A stretch of DNA of 64,000 bases, taken from positions 1 to 64,000 of the forward strand of contig NZ_JNYV01000006.1 of assembly GCF_000717275.1 (NCBI RefSeq), in the 5' to 3' direction. The notes beneath the pieces were generated by a model. The model saw nothing but the letters and a program-made list of their open reading frames with translations. It ran no database searches and was not told the DNA's origin. The position numbers were made by a program, and so were the translations under genes. This DNA is from Kitasatospora arboriphila (lineage in GTDB: Bacteria > Actinomycetota > Actinomycetes > Mycobacteriales > Mycobacteriaceae). Positions 8,237 through 17,760 of this stretch are shown piece by piece (positions within the stretch are counted from its first letter, which is position 1; each line of letters starts with the position of its first letter).

Positions 8237-9132
8237 AGACCCAGTGGTCGGACTTCTTCGACTTCGACGCCACGATGAATCTGCTCTCCTACGACTTCGT
8301 CCAGCAGGCGTTGGTGGCGACCGCGCTGCTCGGCATCCTCGGCGGCGTCCTGGGCCCGATGGTCGTGAGCCGTCAGATGTCGTTTGCCGTCCACGGCACC
8401 AGTGAGTTGTCGTTCACCGGAGCCGCTGCTGCTCTGCTGTTCGGTTTCAGCGTCAACCTCGGGGGCGTGATCGGGGCGATCGTCGCGGCCGTCATCTTCG
8501 GTTTGCTGGGTAACCGTGTGCGCGAACGTGATTCGGTGATCGGCGTCGTGATGGCTTTCGGTCTCGGACTGGCGGTGCTGTTCATCGCGCTCAACCCGGG
8601 ACGCATCGGAACCGGGTTCAACCTGCTCGCCGGGCAGGCCATCAATGCGGGCACCCAGGGCGCCGAGGCCGTGGTCATCACCACTGTCGTCGTGGTCGCG
8701 GCGATGGCTGTCATCTATCGGCCGCTGTTGTTCGCCAGCACCGACCCCCGCGTGGCCGAGGCCCGTGGAGTGCCGATGCGGCTGCTCTCGGTGGTGTTCG
8801 CGGTACTGCTCGGCGCGGCTGTGGCCCAGAGCGTGCAGATCATCGGCGCCCTTCTGGTGATGTCGCTGCTGATCACCCCGGCCGCAGCCGCCATGCGGGT
8901 GTCGTCGAACCCCACGGTGGTACTCGGGTTGTCCATCTTGTTCGCCGAGATCGCCGCGGTCGGCGGCATCGTCTTGTCGCTGGCGCCAGGGCTGCCGGTC
9001 TCCGCCTTCGTCACCACCATCTCGTTTGTCATCTACCTGGTATGCCGCGTGGTCGGCTCCAAACGGTCCGCCGGCTCTGGACGCCGGCGGGTTCCAACCT
9101 CCAGCAAACCGCTGCTCGGCAGCAGTTTCTGA
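8233..9132 (+). CDS. Metal ABC transporter permease (ZnuB-like)
   Basis: A 299-residue integral membrane protein of the ABC-3 family with about eight hydrophobic segments, including LVATALLGILGGVLGPMVV and SVQIIGALLVMSLLITPAA; the latter region is the conserved ABC-3 helix with ALLVxxLLxxPAA. It forms the transmembrane channel of the zinc importer. It overlaps the ATPase gene by 4 bases and ends the operon; the C-terminal ~25 residues are Arg/Ser-rich and probably cytoplasmic. Confidence 0.88.
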   Translation: MKTQWSDFFDFDATMNLLSYDFVQQALVATALLGILGGVLGPMVVSRQMSFAVHGTSELSFTGAAAALLFGFSVNLGGVIGAIVAAVIFGLLGNRVRERDSVIGVVMAFGLGLAVLFIALNPGRIGTGFNLLAGQAINAGTQGAEAVVITTVVVVAAMAVIYRPLLFASTDPRVAEARGVPMRLLSVVFAVLLGAAVAQSVQIIGALLVMSLLITPAAAAMRVSSNPTVVLGLSILFAEIAAVGGIVLSLAPGLPVSAFVTTISFVIYLVCRVVGSKRSAGSGRRRVPTSSKPLLGSSF

Positions 9133-9250
9133 GAACTTCGCCTCCCGTTTGTCCGAACCTGCTCAGCAACGCCGCGCCCAAGCGGCCGATCGCCTAAGCT
9201 CTCAACTCGGGTGACGCTGAGAAGAAGCGGCCCGGATCGGAAGGCAGGCG

Positions 9251-12200
9251 ATGCGGTATCAGTTGCTCGGACCGCTGTCTGTGGTCCGTCGCGCCGACCA
9301 CTCGCAGGTCGTGGAGCTCGGGTCGCCCAAGCAGCGGATGGTGCTGGCGCTGTTGCTCCTCAATCGCGGCACCGTTGTCTCCATCGACCGGCTGTCCGAT
9401 GCGATCTGGGGAGAAGACGCACCCCCGAGTGCCACGTCCAGCCTGCAGGCCTACATCTCGAATCTGCGCCGGGCGCTGCGTAACGACGCGGTCGGCACCT
9501 CACCCATCCGGCGGCAGTCGAACGGGTACATCTTCGAGATCTACGATTCCGAACTCGACATCGACGAGTTCCTGGACCTCGCCAATTCGGCCCGCCAGGC
9601 CTCCGACCGCGAGGACTGGGGGCCGGCCCTCGAAACGTCCGATCGTGCTCTCGGCATGTGGCGCGGACGGCTGCTCGACGGTTTCGGTGACGAGAGCTGG
9701 GTTCAGACCGAGGCGGCCGGACTCGAAGAACTCCGCAGCGGGTGCCGGGAGAACCGGATCACCGCGCTCCTGGCGCTGGGGCGCGTTCCTCAGGCACTGG
9801 CGGATGTGGTGGCACTGCAGACCGAGCAGCCCTATCGCGATCGCAGTTGCTGGCTGCACATGATGGCACTGCACCGGGCGGGCCGCTCGGCCGAAGCCCT
9901 CGATGTGTTCACCGAACACGCGCGCAGACTCGACGACGACCTCGGGCTCGAACCGAGCGCCGAACTGCGCGAGTTGCAAGGCGCAATCCTGCGCCACGAC
10001 CCGGAGTTGGCGGCGTGGCCCCGTAAACCGAGCTGGTCCGGGGCCAGCGAGATCCGTTCACCCGAACCCGAGGCGGTCCCGGACCAGCCGGCCCTGGCCT
10101 CGCCCGCCGCCTCGCACGGCAAACTCGTGGGCCGCACGCGCGAGATCGACCACATCAGCCGACTGCTCGATGAGGTGGTCGCAGGGAACACCCGCTGGCT
10201 CATCCTGATCGGCCCACCCGGCATCGGAAAGACACGGCTCGCCGACGAGGCCGCCCAGCGGATGCACGCCCTGGGCGGTCGCGCTGTGTGGGCCCGCAAT
10301 CCCGAGGAGGGCGCACCGGCATGGTGGCCCGCCCGCCAGCTCGTGGAGGCACTGGGCTGTGACCCCGCCGAGATCCTCACCACCCAGGACGGCGTGGACG
10401 CCGACACTGCCCGCTTCACCACGTACGACCGGGTACAGCGCGTCATCGAACAGAGTTCGGCCACAACACCTCTGGCGGTGGTGATCGATGACGCCCAGTG
10501 GGCCGACGCGATGTCGGTGGGCGCGCTCGCCTCCATGGCGACCGCTGTGCACGGGCACCCGGTGGGCTTCATCATCACTCTGCGCGAGGGAGAACACGGG
10601 ACCGCCCTCGGCCGGCTTCTCAGTGCGGTCGCCCGCGGAGGTGGCAATCGGCAGATCGTCGTGTCGGCACTGGCCGATGACGATGCCGCGACACTGGCCA
10701 ATGAGATCGCCGACGAAGCGCTGTCCGACACCGAGGTCTCCCGCCTGATCAGGCGCACCGGCGGCAATCCGCTGTTCGTCTCCGAATACGCACGCCTGTC
10801 CAAGGACGAACGCGACGCCGGCGAACTGCCCCAGGCAGTTCGCTCCGTGCTCGGTTTGAGGCTGGCCGGCCTCGATCCTGCTGTGTTGCAAGTGCTCCGG
10901 ATGGCCGCAGTCATCGGGGACGCGATCGACGTGGCGCTGCTCTCGGCCACCACCCGCCTCGACATCGACTCCCTCGCCGACCATCTCGACGAGGCTGCCG
11001 ACGCCCGCATCATCGCCGCGGCACCGGGCACCGACGGTTATGCGTTCGCCCACGGACTGCTTCGCGAGGAAGTACTCGCTCAGATGCCGACGCTGCGTCG
11101 TAAACGGGCGCACGCCAAAGTCGGCGAAGTGCTCGAAGGCGCATCAGGTCCGGACGTGTTGGGAAGGCGCGCACAACATCTCATGGCCGCTCTGCCTCTG
11201 GTGGAGGCCCGCGATGCGGTTGCGGCATGCATTGCGGCGGCCACCGCTGCCGCCGAGCGATGGAACTCCGAGTCGGCGGCAAACTGGTGGCATCAGGCAC
11301 TGGTGGCCTACGACCTGTTGCCCGCAGCCGATCAGGACGACGCAGAGCGGGACGGCCTCACCGTGTCCTATCTCGAGGCGTTGTCACGCTCGGGCCGTGG
11401 CCAGACCGTACTCGACACGGTCGAAACGGAACTCGCCATGGCCATCCGCAACGAGAAGACCGCGACCATCGGAAAGCTGGCCGGCTCGCTGCTGCGTTCG
11501 GGTGGCGGGTGGCCGTGGGTGACCCCGGGCAAGGATCCCGCGCCGTTGCTGGCCCTGCTGTTTCGCGCCGAACAGATCGTCGCGGACGAATCTGCCGCGC
11601 GCGCACAGGTTCTCGGAGCTCTGTGTGTCGGGCACAGCTATCACCCCGACCCCACGCTTGCGCCCGAGTTGATCGTCCGCGCAGAACATTTTGCGGCCAT
11701 CGCGGACGATCCCGAGATCACGGCCGAAGTGATGATGGCCCGGCTGATCACTTTCTCCGGCGTCGCCACCCATGCCGCCGAAGCCATCGCCACAATCGGT
11801 GACCTGCTGACCTTCACGCACAGTCAGGCTCGATTCGACACCGTGATCGCACACTCGATCGCGACCATGGCCGCGTTCACCCTTGGCGACGTGCACGCGG
11901 TCCGAGGCCATCTGCTCCAGGCGATCAACGGCAGCGAGGAGCTGAACCTGCCGATCTTGCGCGCACAGCTCCGCTGGATGGAGGTGGTGGTGGCGGTCTG
12001 GGACGGCGACTTCGAACGGGCCACCCGTCACCGGGCCATCGCCAAACGTGTCCACGAGCAGACCGAGCTGTACGTGACCGGACAGTCCAACATGTCTCTG
12101 ATGGGATTGCGCCGCGAGCAGGGCCATCTGTCCGATGACGAGGCGTCGATGGCCCGCGACCTGATCGAGGGTGTGGCGGCCAGCGCCGAGGACACCGACA

Positions 12201-12712
12201 TGATCGGCGTCATCGCGGCCGGGTTGGCCACCGTCCCCGGTGCTCCGGTGGACCGGAACCTGGCCGAGAAGCTCATCCGGCAGCGGCAGGACACCCGCGG
12301 CGCACATGTGTGGCACACGCTTGGTCACGCGACGGCTCTTGCCCACTTGGTGGCGCAGTTCGAGCTCACCGACTTCGCCGCAGATTTCGTCGCCGAACTC
12401 GAACCCTTCACCGGGTGCATCGGCGTGATCGGTCAGCTCGGTTCCGTCGGCCCGGTGGATCTCGCGCTCGCCAGGCTTCACATGTTGCTGGGCGACACCG
12501 CCGCCGCAACCGAGGCGGTGGCGGTCGCGGCGGAGGTCGCCGAGCGCAATGGCGGGCAGCCGACCCTCCTTCGTTGCCGGCTTCTGCAGTGGCACCTGCG
12601 TCCGTCGGCCGAACGACATCTCGACGAACTCGATGACATCGGCGCCCGGGCGGCCGAGTTCGGCATGGCCGGTCTCCTCGAAGACGTGCGCGAAGCGCGT
12701 GAGCAGGCCTGA
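9251..12712 (+). CDS. Large SARP-type transcriptional regulator with AAA ATPase domain
   Basis: An 1153-residue AfsR-like regulator. Residues ~1-95 are an OmpR-type winged helix (MRYQLLGPLSVV; LLLNRGTVVSIDRLSDAIWG; LQAYISNLRRAL). Residues ~100-245 are a bacterial transcriptional activation domain. Residues ~300-560 are an AAA/NB-ARC-like ATPase with P-loop GPPGIGKT near 321-328 and Walker B AVVIDDAQWAD. The remainder is helical, TPR-like. SARP proteins bind direct repeats near -35 elements and activate nearby genes. The flavin oxidase gene follows 141 bp downstream on the same strand and is a possible target. No other secondary-metabolite gene is seen nearby, so this may be a general rather than a cluster-specific regulator. 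Confidence 0.88.
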   Translation: MRYQLLGPLSVVRRADHSQVVELGSPKQRMVLALLLLNRGTVVSIDRLSDAIWGEDAPPSATSSLQAYISNLRRALRNDAVGTSPIRRQSNGYIFEIYDSELDIDEFLDLANSARQASDREDWGPALETSDRALGMWRGRLLDGFGDESWVQTEAAGLEELRSGCRENRITALLALGRVPQALADVVALQTEQPYRDRSCWLHMMALHRAGRSAEALDVFTEHARRLDDDLGLEPSAELRELQGAILRHDPELAAWPRKPSWSGASEIRSPEPEAVPDQPALASPAASHGKLVGRTREIDHISRLLDEVVAGNTRWLILIGPPGIGKTRLADEAAQRMHALGGRAVWARNPEEGAPAWWPARQLVEALGCDPAEILTTQDGVDADTARFTTYDRVQRVIEQSSATTPLAVVIDDAQWADAMSVGALASMATAVHGHPVGFIITLREGEHGTALGRLLSAVARGGGNRQIVVSALADDDAATLANEIADEALSDTEVSRLIRRTGGNPLFVSEYARLSKDERDAGELPQAVRSVLGLRLAGLDPAVLQVLRMAAVIGDAIDVALLSATTRLDIDSLADHLDEAADARIIAAAPGTDGYAFAHGLLREEVLAQMPTLRRKRAHAKVGEVLEGASGPDVLGRRAQHLMAALPLVEARDAVAACIAAATAAAERWNSESAANWWHQALVAYDLLPAADQDDAERDGLTVSYLEALSRSGRGQTVLDTVETELAMAIRNEKTATIGKLAGSLLRSGGGWPWVTPGKDPAPLLALLFRAEQIVADESAARAQVLGALCVGHSYHPDPTLAPELIVRAEHFAAIADDPEITAEVMMARLITFSGVATHAAEAIATIGDLLTFTHSQARFDTVIAHSIATMAAFTLGDVHAVRGHLLQAINGSEELNLPILRAQLRWMEVVVAVWDGDFERATRHRAIAKRVHEQTELYVTGQSNMSLMGLRREQGHLSDDEASMARDLIEGVAASAEDTDMIGVIAAGLATVPGAPVDRNLAEKLIRQRQDTRGAHVWHTLGHATALAHLVAQFELTDFAADFVAELEPFTGCIGVIGQLGSVGPVDLALARLHMLLGDTAAATEAVAVAAEVAERNGGQPTLLRCRLLQWHLRPSAERHLDELDDIGARAAEFGMAGLLEDVREAREQA

Positions 12713-12853
12713 CGCTGACCTGCCGCCGGAATCCCCGAACAGATCCGGTCCACTTCTTGACGTTTCCTTGGACTCGTCGCCAAGCAAATGCCAAGTGATG
12801 TGACGCAACCTGTTGCCATCGACTTCCCCGATGACGAGAGGTGTCCGCACACG

Positions 12854-14251
12854 ATGACCACGACCACCGAGAGCACCCACGCCGACCCGGCCACCGAACT
12901 TCGCGCCGCCGTGTCCGGTGTGGTCGCCGGACCTGCTGATCCCGAGTACGCCCGTGCGACACCCTGGAATGTCTCCGTCCCGTCGCAGCCCTGCGCTGTT
13001 GTGTTCGCCGCGTCGCCTGCCGATGTCGCGGCAACGCTGCGGGTTGCCGAACGGCACCACCTGACCGTCGCGGTCCAGGCGACCGGACACGGAGCGCTGC
13101 CGATCGATGCGAGCACCATCCTGGTGCACACCGCCGCGCTGAACGAGTGTGTGGTGGATCCGCACACGCGAACGGCCAAGGTGGGCGCCGGGGTCCGGTG
13201 GCAACAGGTCATCGACGCAGCCGCCCCGCACGGTCTGGCGGCCCTGGCCGGTTCGTCACCCCATGTCGGGGTGGTCGGATTCCTCACCGGTGGCGGCATC
13301 GGACCACTGGTACGTTCTGTCGGCCTGTCGTCCGACCATGTGCGGTCCTTCGAACTCGTCACCGGACGCGGGGAGATTCTCCAGGTCAGCCCGGACAACC
13401 ACGCGGAGCTGTTCTGGGGTCTGCGCGGCGGAAAGGGCACCCTCGGAATCGTCACCGCAGTCGAGATCGATCTACTGCCCATCTCCGGCTTCTACGGTGG
13501 GGCAGTGTATTTCGACGGATCCGATGCCTCCGATGTCCTGCGAATCTGGCGGGACTGGAGCGCGGATCTACCCGAAGACGCGAACACGTCGATCGCGCTG
13601 TTGCAGTTGCCACCCCTCCCCGGGGTGCCGCCGCAACTGGCCGGCAAGTTGACGGTGGCAGTCCGATACACCTCCCTTGCCGAACCGGCGGCGGCCGAGG
13701 CCCTGTTCGCGCCGATCCGCGCGGCGGCGAGTCCGCTGATCGACGCGGTCGCCCCGATGCCCTACGCGGCGATGGGGGCCATCCACGCCGATCCCGTCGA
13801 CCCGATGCCGACGTCCGAACGCAGCACACTGCTCAGCGAATTGACCGACAGCACACTCGATGCACTGCTCGACCACGCCGGCCCGGACTCCGGTTCCCCG
13901 CAGGTGGTTGTCGAGCTGCGCTTGCTCGGCGGTGCCATGTCGCGCCCAGGGTCGCACCGCAGCGCCTTCTGCCACCGAGGTGCCGCATTCAATCTGATGG
14001 TGATCGGGGCCCTGGTGCCACCGATTGCCGAGCATGTACCCGGCCACGCTGCCGCGATCATGGGTGCCGTAGCGCCGTGGTCGGTGGGAGAACTGCCCAA
14101 CTTCGCACCCGGCGCCGGGCCGGACCGCCTGGCGCGGTGCTACGACGAGGACACCCTGATGTGGCTCGGAGCCCTTGCCGAACAACATGATCCACACGGA
14201 CTGCTACGGATCGGTCAGGTGGTCCGGTCGGTGACGCCGTCAGGGAATTGA
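12854..14251 (+). CDS. FAD-linked oxidoreductase (PCMH/BBE type)
   Basis: A 465-residue protein of the berberine-bridge/6-hydroxynicotine oxidase family. Residues ~45-215 are the FAD_binding_4 domain, with ATGHGALPID (the His is the usual site of 8-alpha-histidyl FAD attachment) and VGVVGFLTGGGIGPLVRSVGLSSDHV. The Cys that makes bicovalent FAD in some members is absent. The C terminus has a BBE-like end (YDEDTLMWLGALAEQHDP). The substrate is unknown. The ATG at 12854 gives MTTTTESTHAD; the frame continues 22 codons upstream. Its last 12 bases overlap, tail to tail, the DUF2599 lipoprotein gene. Confidence 0.82.
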   Translation: MTTTTESTHADPATELRAAVSGVVAGPADPEYARATPWNVSVPSQPCAVVFAASPADVAATLRVAERHHLTVAVQATGHGALPIDASTILVHTAALNECVVDPHTRTAKVGAGVRWQQVIDAAAPHGLAALAGSSPHVGVVGFLTGGGIGPLVRSVGLSSDHVRSFELVTGRGEILQVSPDNHAELFWGLRGGKGTLGIVTAVEIDLLPISGFYGGAVYFDGSDASDVLRIWRDWSADLPEDANTSIALLQLPPLPGVPPQLAGKLTVAVRYTSLAEPAAAEALFAPIRAAASPLIDAVAPMPYAAMGAIHADPVDPMPTSERSTLLSELTDSTLDALLDHAGPDSGSPQVVVELRLLGGAMSRPGSHRSAFCHRGAAFNLMVIGALVPPIAEHVPGHAAAIMGAVAPWSVGELPNFAPGAGPDRLARCYDEDTLMWLGALAEQHDPHGLLRIGQVVRSVTPSGN

Positions 14252-14743
14252 TTCCTCGGTGCCGCCGGGATTGCAACGCGTCGCGATCATCTCCGATTCG
14301 GTGACCACGGGGCGCCACGGTTCCAGGTTCCAGCTCGTCTTGTCCGGGTCGACCATCCGCGCGAACCGCCAGTGGCAGGCGTACTGCTCGCGCATTCCCG
14401 GGGTGTCGGCCGTGGGGTCGAGCCCGACCACCTCGGCCCAGCTGGCATCGAGATCGCCGGCGCCCTGCGTGTTGCGTCCTGACTCGGTGGGAAACACCTG
14501 CAGACTCGCGCCCTGCTCGGTCTGCGTCCAGGCGACGTGGTCGATGAACGGCGGCAGATACGCAGGGGTGGACGGCGTGGTCGCTGCGGTTGTCGGCGAG
14601 GCGGTTGTTTGCGCTGAGTTTGTCGGGGCCGACTCACTGACAACCGGTTCGGTGGTCACCGTCGGGTCGGGATCAGACCCGCCGCATCCGGCGACGACGA
14701 TCATCGCCGCCGCGAGTGTGCCCAACCATGCTGCACGCCTCAA
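14240..14743 (-). CDS. DUF2599 lipoprotein, TTG start
   Basis: A 167-residue exported lipoprotein: charged start LRRAAW, hydrophobic stretch LGTLAAAMIVV, lipobox VAGC, then a Thr/Ser/Pro-rich linker (residues ~25-65) and a C-terminal DUF2599-like domain. The domain shows HVAWTQTEQGASLQVFPTE, YACHWRFA and WNLEPWRP followed by a Cys in ATRCNP; the two Cys probably pair outside the cell. Function unknown. The TTG at 14743-14741 was chosen because it sits directly before the signal sequence and overlaps the upstream MaoC-gene stop as TTGA; other in-frame starts would add non-signal sequence. Confidence 0.72.
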   Translation of the reverse strand: MRRAAWLGTLAAAMIVVAGCGGSDPDPTVTTEPVVSESAPTNSAQTTASPTTAATTPSTPAYLPPFIDHVAWTQTEQGASLQVFPTESGRNTQGAGDLDASWAEVVGLDPTADTPGMREQYACHWRFARMVDPDKTSWNLEPWRPVVTESEMIATRCNPGGTEESIP

Positions 14744-15198
14744 AACACAACCCGGACAACCATCTCCGCGACCACCGCAGGTTTGGCCGTGCCCTCCACG
14801 GCAAGCGTGTGACCGAACACGATCTGGATCGCACCGTCGCCGAGGTCGGTCGCCTCGGCGAGGGTGGTGGTGAGACGGACCTTCGACCCCACCAGGACCG
14901 GAGACGGGAAACGCACCTTGTTGCTGCCGTAGTTCAGGGCCATCTTCACACCCTCGAACCCGTAGATCTGCGCGCCCAGCATCGGAAGGAGAGACAGGCT
15001 CAAGAACCCGTGGGCGATGGTGCCGCCGTAGGGGCTCTCCGCTTTTGCCCGCTCGACATCCACGTGGATCCACTGGTGATCACCGGTGGCCTCAGCGAAC
15101 TGATCAACCCGCTCCTGGGTCACCGTGATCCATTCGCTGCTGCCCAGTTCACTGCCCACAGCGGTCAAAACCTCAGTGGCGGAGCCAAATACGCGCAT
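14740..15198 (-). CDS. MaoC-like (R)-3-hydroxyacyl-thioester dehydratase (HtdZ/Rv0130-like)
   Basis: A 152-residue single hot-dog protein, near the 151 of M. tuberculosis Rv0130. The hydratase-2 motif is present: FAEATGDHQWIHVD, then SPYGGTIAHGFLSLSLLPML, with Asp and His as catalytic pair. The family hydrates 2-enoyl thioesters to (R)-3-hydroxyacyl thioesters. The second ATG (15198) is preferred because GGGAG lies six bases before it, while the first ATG (15204) directly abuts that sequence. It is translationally coupled to the lipoprotein gene. Confidence 0.85.
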   Translation of the reverse strand: MRVFGSATEVLTAVGSELGSSEWITVTQERVDQFAEATGDHQWIHVDVERAKAESPYGGTIAHGFLSLSLLPMLGAQIYGFEGVKMALNYGSNKVRFPSPVLVGSKVRLTTTLAEATDLGDGAIQIVFGHTLAVEGTAKPAVVAEMVVRVVF

Positions 15199-15238
15199 TC
15201 GCATCTCCCAGCTTCAGTCGTTCACCGATGTACTGCTC

Positions 15239-16801
15239 TCACACGTTCTCAAGGGTTTCCTCGGCGGCTTCGGCGCCGGGGACCTTCGCAGCGTAGTCGC
15301 CGAACCCATTCCATGCCTCGCGCCGTGCCCGCATCGGATCCACCTCTACGTACGAGTGCTTGTCGAAGATCCTGGTGGCGCGCACCTTCGGTGTGTAAGG
15401 GGGCCAACTGGACAGCGGCTCGCCGGTTTTCGCGAACGACAGCCATTGATCCTGCACCTCACCGGTAACGCGGAGAGCATCTCGCCGATCACCGAGCTGG
15501 GTCAGCAGCCGACCGGCTTTGCCGCGGTAGATGCCGAACACCGCAAGCAGTTCGGACGCGTGGGTGGCACCGAGACCCATCCACCTCATCACCTTCGGCG
15601 AGTAGTCATATCGGTAGGCGTAGGTGGGCGCATGCTCGGAATGCGCCTGTGTTACTGCCACACTGCCCACCCAGAAGATGTAGTCGCCGCCGAACTGCAC
15701 CATCGATCGCGGGCTGGGGTAACCGTTGTAGGCCGCCGTGATGCGATCCTGCGCGTCGGGTTCGGTGTTGGCGAACATCTCCGTGATGACCTCTTCGGTG
15801 GACAGCATGCCCTGCGGCAGCCGCTTGAAGAGTGTTCCTTCGTTCTTGTTGGTGCCGATGATCATCGGTACCTGGTGCGCCGAACCGTCGGCGAAGGCCT
15901 CCACCGGCGCGACGGGTAGGTAGTCCCCATCGACGACAGGTCCGAACGGCAGCAGACCAGGGGTGTCTTTGGTGACCCACCGGGCCAATCGGTGCCCGGC
16001 ACGGCCGATCTCGGCCAGCGACGCCGAGGCCAGGGCTTCGGCCACGTCCGAGATCCCGGTGTCGGCGGTCAGCAGTTCGCCCATCTTGTCGGCGAATCGC
16101 TGTGCGTAGTGCTGGTGCAGGGTCAGCATGGGCGCCGAACTCTCGGCGATGGCGCGGTGGAACAGGCCGCCGGCGGCCGGTGTGGCCATCAGCGTGGTGA
16201 CGGCATTGCCGCCGGCGCTCTCGCCGAAGATGGTGACGTTGTCGGGGTCGCCTCCGAAGTCGGCGATGTTGTCCTTCACCCACTGCAGTGCGGCCACCTG
16301 GTCACGCAATCCCAGGTTGGTCTCGAAGGGGCGTTCCGGGGTCGAGTACCCGGTGAAGTCCCCGTAGCCCAGCGGACCCAGCCGGTAGTTCATCGACACG
16401 AAGATCACGTCGCCACGCCGGACGAGGTCGTGGCCGTAGTAGAGCGGGGTGGCGGTGGACCCGAGGATGTACGCGCCGCCGTGGATGAACACCATCACCG
16501 CCCGCGGCTTGTTCGACGTGCGTGCCGGTGCCACGACGTTGACCGTCAGGCAGTCTTCGCTGACAGGTTGCTTGCGCCCGCGCTCGACCAGCGCATATTT
16601 GGGATTCTGCGGCGCAGCGTTCCGGAAACTGTCGGCTTTGAGCACACCTTCCCATCCGATGGCCGGCTGAGGTGCCCGCAGTCGCAGGTCACCAACCGGG
16701 GGCGCGGCAAACGGAATGCCGCGCCAGCGGACGATGTCGCGGTCGCGGACACCCTCGACGACCCCGTCGGACAGGGTCACCCTCGTACTAGTACTCACCA
16801 T
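15239..16801 (-). CDS. Type B carboxylesterase
   Basis: A 520-residue carboxylesterase/lipase of the cholinesterase-like family. Visible are EDCLTVNVVAP, the oxyanion loop FIHGGAY, the nucleophile elbow FGESAGGN (Ser), GTNKNEGTLF (Glu region) and a late His in LGATHASEL. No signal peptide, so probably cytoplasmic. Substrates would be carboxylic esters; specificity unknown. The gene is alone, ending about 40 bp from the MaoC gene on the same strand and diverging from the hydrolase at 16895. Confidence 0.88.
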   Translation of the reverse strand: MVSTSTRVTLSDGVVEGVRDRDIVRWRGIPFAAPPVGDLRLRAPQPAIGWEGVLKADSFRNAAPQNPKYALVERGRKQPVSEDCLTVNVVAPARTSNKPRAVMVFIHGGAYILGSTATPLYYGHDLVRRGDVIFVSMNYRLGPLGYGDFTGYSTPERPFETNLGLRDQVAALQWVKDNIADFGGDPDNVTIFGESAGGNAVTTLMATPAAGGLFHRAIAESSAPMLTLHQHYAQRFADKMGELLTADTGISDVAEALASASLAEIGRAGHRLARWVTKDTPGLLPFGPVVDGDYLPVAPVEAFADGSAHQVPMIIGTNKNEGTLFKRLPQGMLSTEEVITEMFANTEPDAQDRITAAYNGYPSPRSMVQFGGDYIFWVGSVAVTQAHSEHAPTYAYRYDYSPKVMRWMGLGATHASELLAVFGIYRGKAGRLLTQLGDRRDALRVTGEVQDQWLSFAKTGEPLSSWPPYTPKVRATRIFDKHSYVEVDPMRARREAWNGFGDYAAKVPGAEAAEETLENV

Positions 16802-16894
16802 GTTTTCGACCCTATCGGTCCAATAGCGGTCACTCGCCCGCTATCGCGCTCATTCGCAACACGACACGGCCGGTGATCTGAAAAACTCGAACGC

Positions 16895-17665
16895 ATGACC
16901 ACCGAGTACACCGGATACGTCAAAATAAACCACCCGTCTGCCGACACACCGGTGTGGCATCAGGTGGCCGGCGAGGGCGACGCGGTGGTTCTGCTGCACG
17001 GCGCGTTCTCCTCGGCCGCGGACTGGGGCGGACAGTTCCAGCCCCTGGTCGACGCCGGGTACACCGTCTACGCCCCCGAGCGCCATGGTCACGGGCACAG
17101 CGCCGACGTCACCGATGAGTTCCATTACGAGGACATGGCCGACGAGACCATCGCCTATCTCGACGGGATCGTCGGCGGGCCGGCGCACCTGGTCGGCTGG
17201 AGCGATGGCGCCGTCATAGCGTTTCTTGTTGCCCTCAAACGTCCCGATCTGGTGAACCGGATGATTGTCCTGGGGCAATACCTGAACTCGTCCGGGCGGT
17301 CCAGTGGCGGATTACTCGATTCCATCGACGACATCGATTCGGAGATCGTGCAATTCTTGCGGTCCGACTACGCGGAGACCTCGCCGGACGGCGATGAGCA
17401 TTTCCCGGTTGTATTCGAGAAAACGACCACGATGATCGCGAACGAACCCGAGATGGCGCTTTCCGACTTGAGTGTAATCACCGCACCGACTCTGGTGATG
17501 CAAGGCGATCACGACGAGGTGACACTCGAACACAGCGCGGAGATCGTGAGGGTACTGCCCAACGCACGTCTTGCGGTTCTGCCTGGCACACATCTGATCC
17601 CGATCGAGACCCCCGGTGTTGTCAATCCGGTCATCATCAGTTTCCTTCGCGGCGATCCGGCTTGA
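16895..17665 (+). CDS. Alpha/beta hydrolase
   Basis: A 256-residue alpha/beta hydrolase: VVLLHGAFSS, PERHGHGHSAD, nucleophile elbow VGWSDGA (Ser), LVMQGDHDEVT (acid) and PGTHLIPIE (His). The nucleophile motif GWSDG with a short lid resembles small-molecule ester/lactone hydrolases; the substrate is unknown. No convincing Shine-Dalgarno sequence precedes the ATG. It diverges from the carboxylesterase and precedes a membrane-protein gene after a 95-bp gap. Confidence 0.82.
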   Translation: MTTEYTGYVKINHPSADTPVWHQVAGEGDAVVLLHGAFSSAADWGGQFQPLVDAGYTVYAPERHGHGHSADVTDEFHYEDMADETIAYLDGIVGGPAHLVGWSDGAVIAFLVALKRPDLVNRMIVLGQYLNSSGRSSGGLLDSIDDIDSEIVQFLRSDYAETSPDGDEHFPVVFEKTTTMIANEPEMALSDLSVITAPTLVMQGDHDEVTLEHSAEIVRVLPNARLAVLPGTHLIPIETPGVVNPVIISFLRGDPA

Positions 17666-17760
17666 CGATTTCGTGCGGTGACCCGGGCTGACTACCGTTA
17701 CGATCGTCAGGCATCACCCCAAACCTTCTGTGCTCCAATGCGAGATAAGGCCACGTAGCC

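Noticed and set aside
11384..13231. 615-codon leftward open frame opposite the SARP regulator
   Set aside because: It mirrors codon bias of the real gene; no recognisable domain or start signal.
16785..16794. Palindrome GTACTAGTAC near the carboxylesterase start
   Set aside because: It lies within the first codons of the esterase gene and is only 10 bp; chance codon choice explains it.
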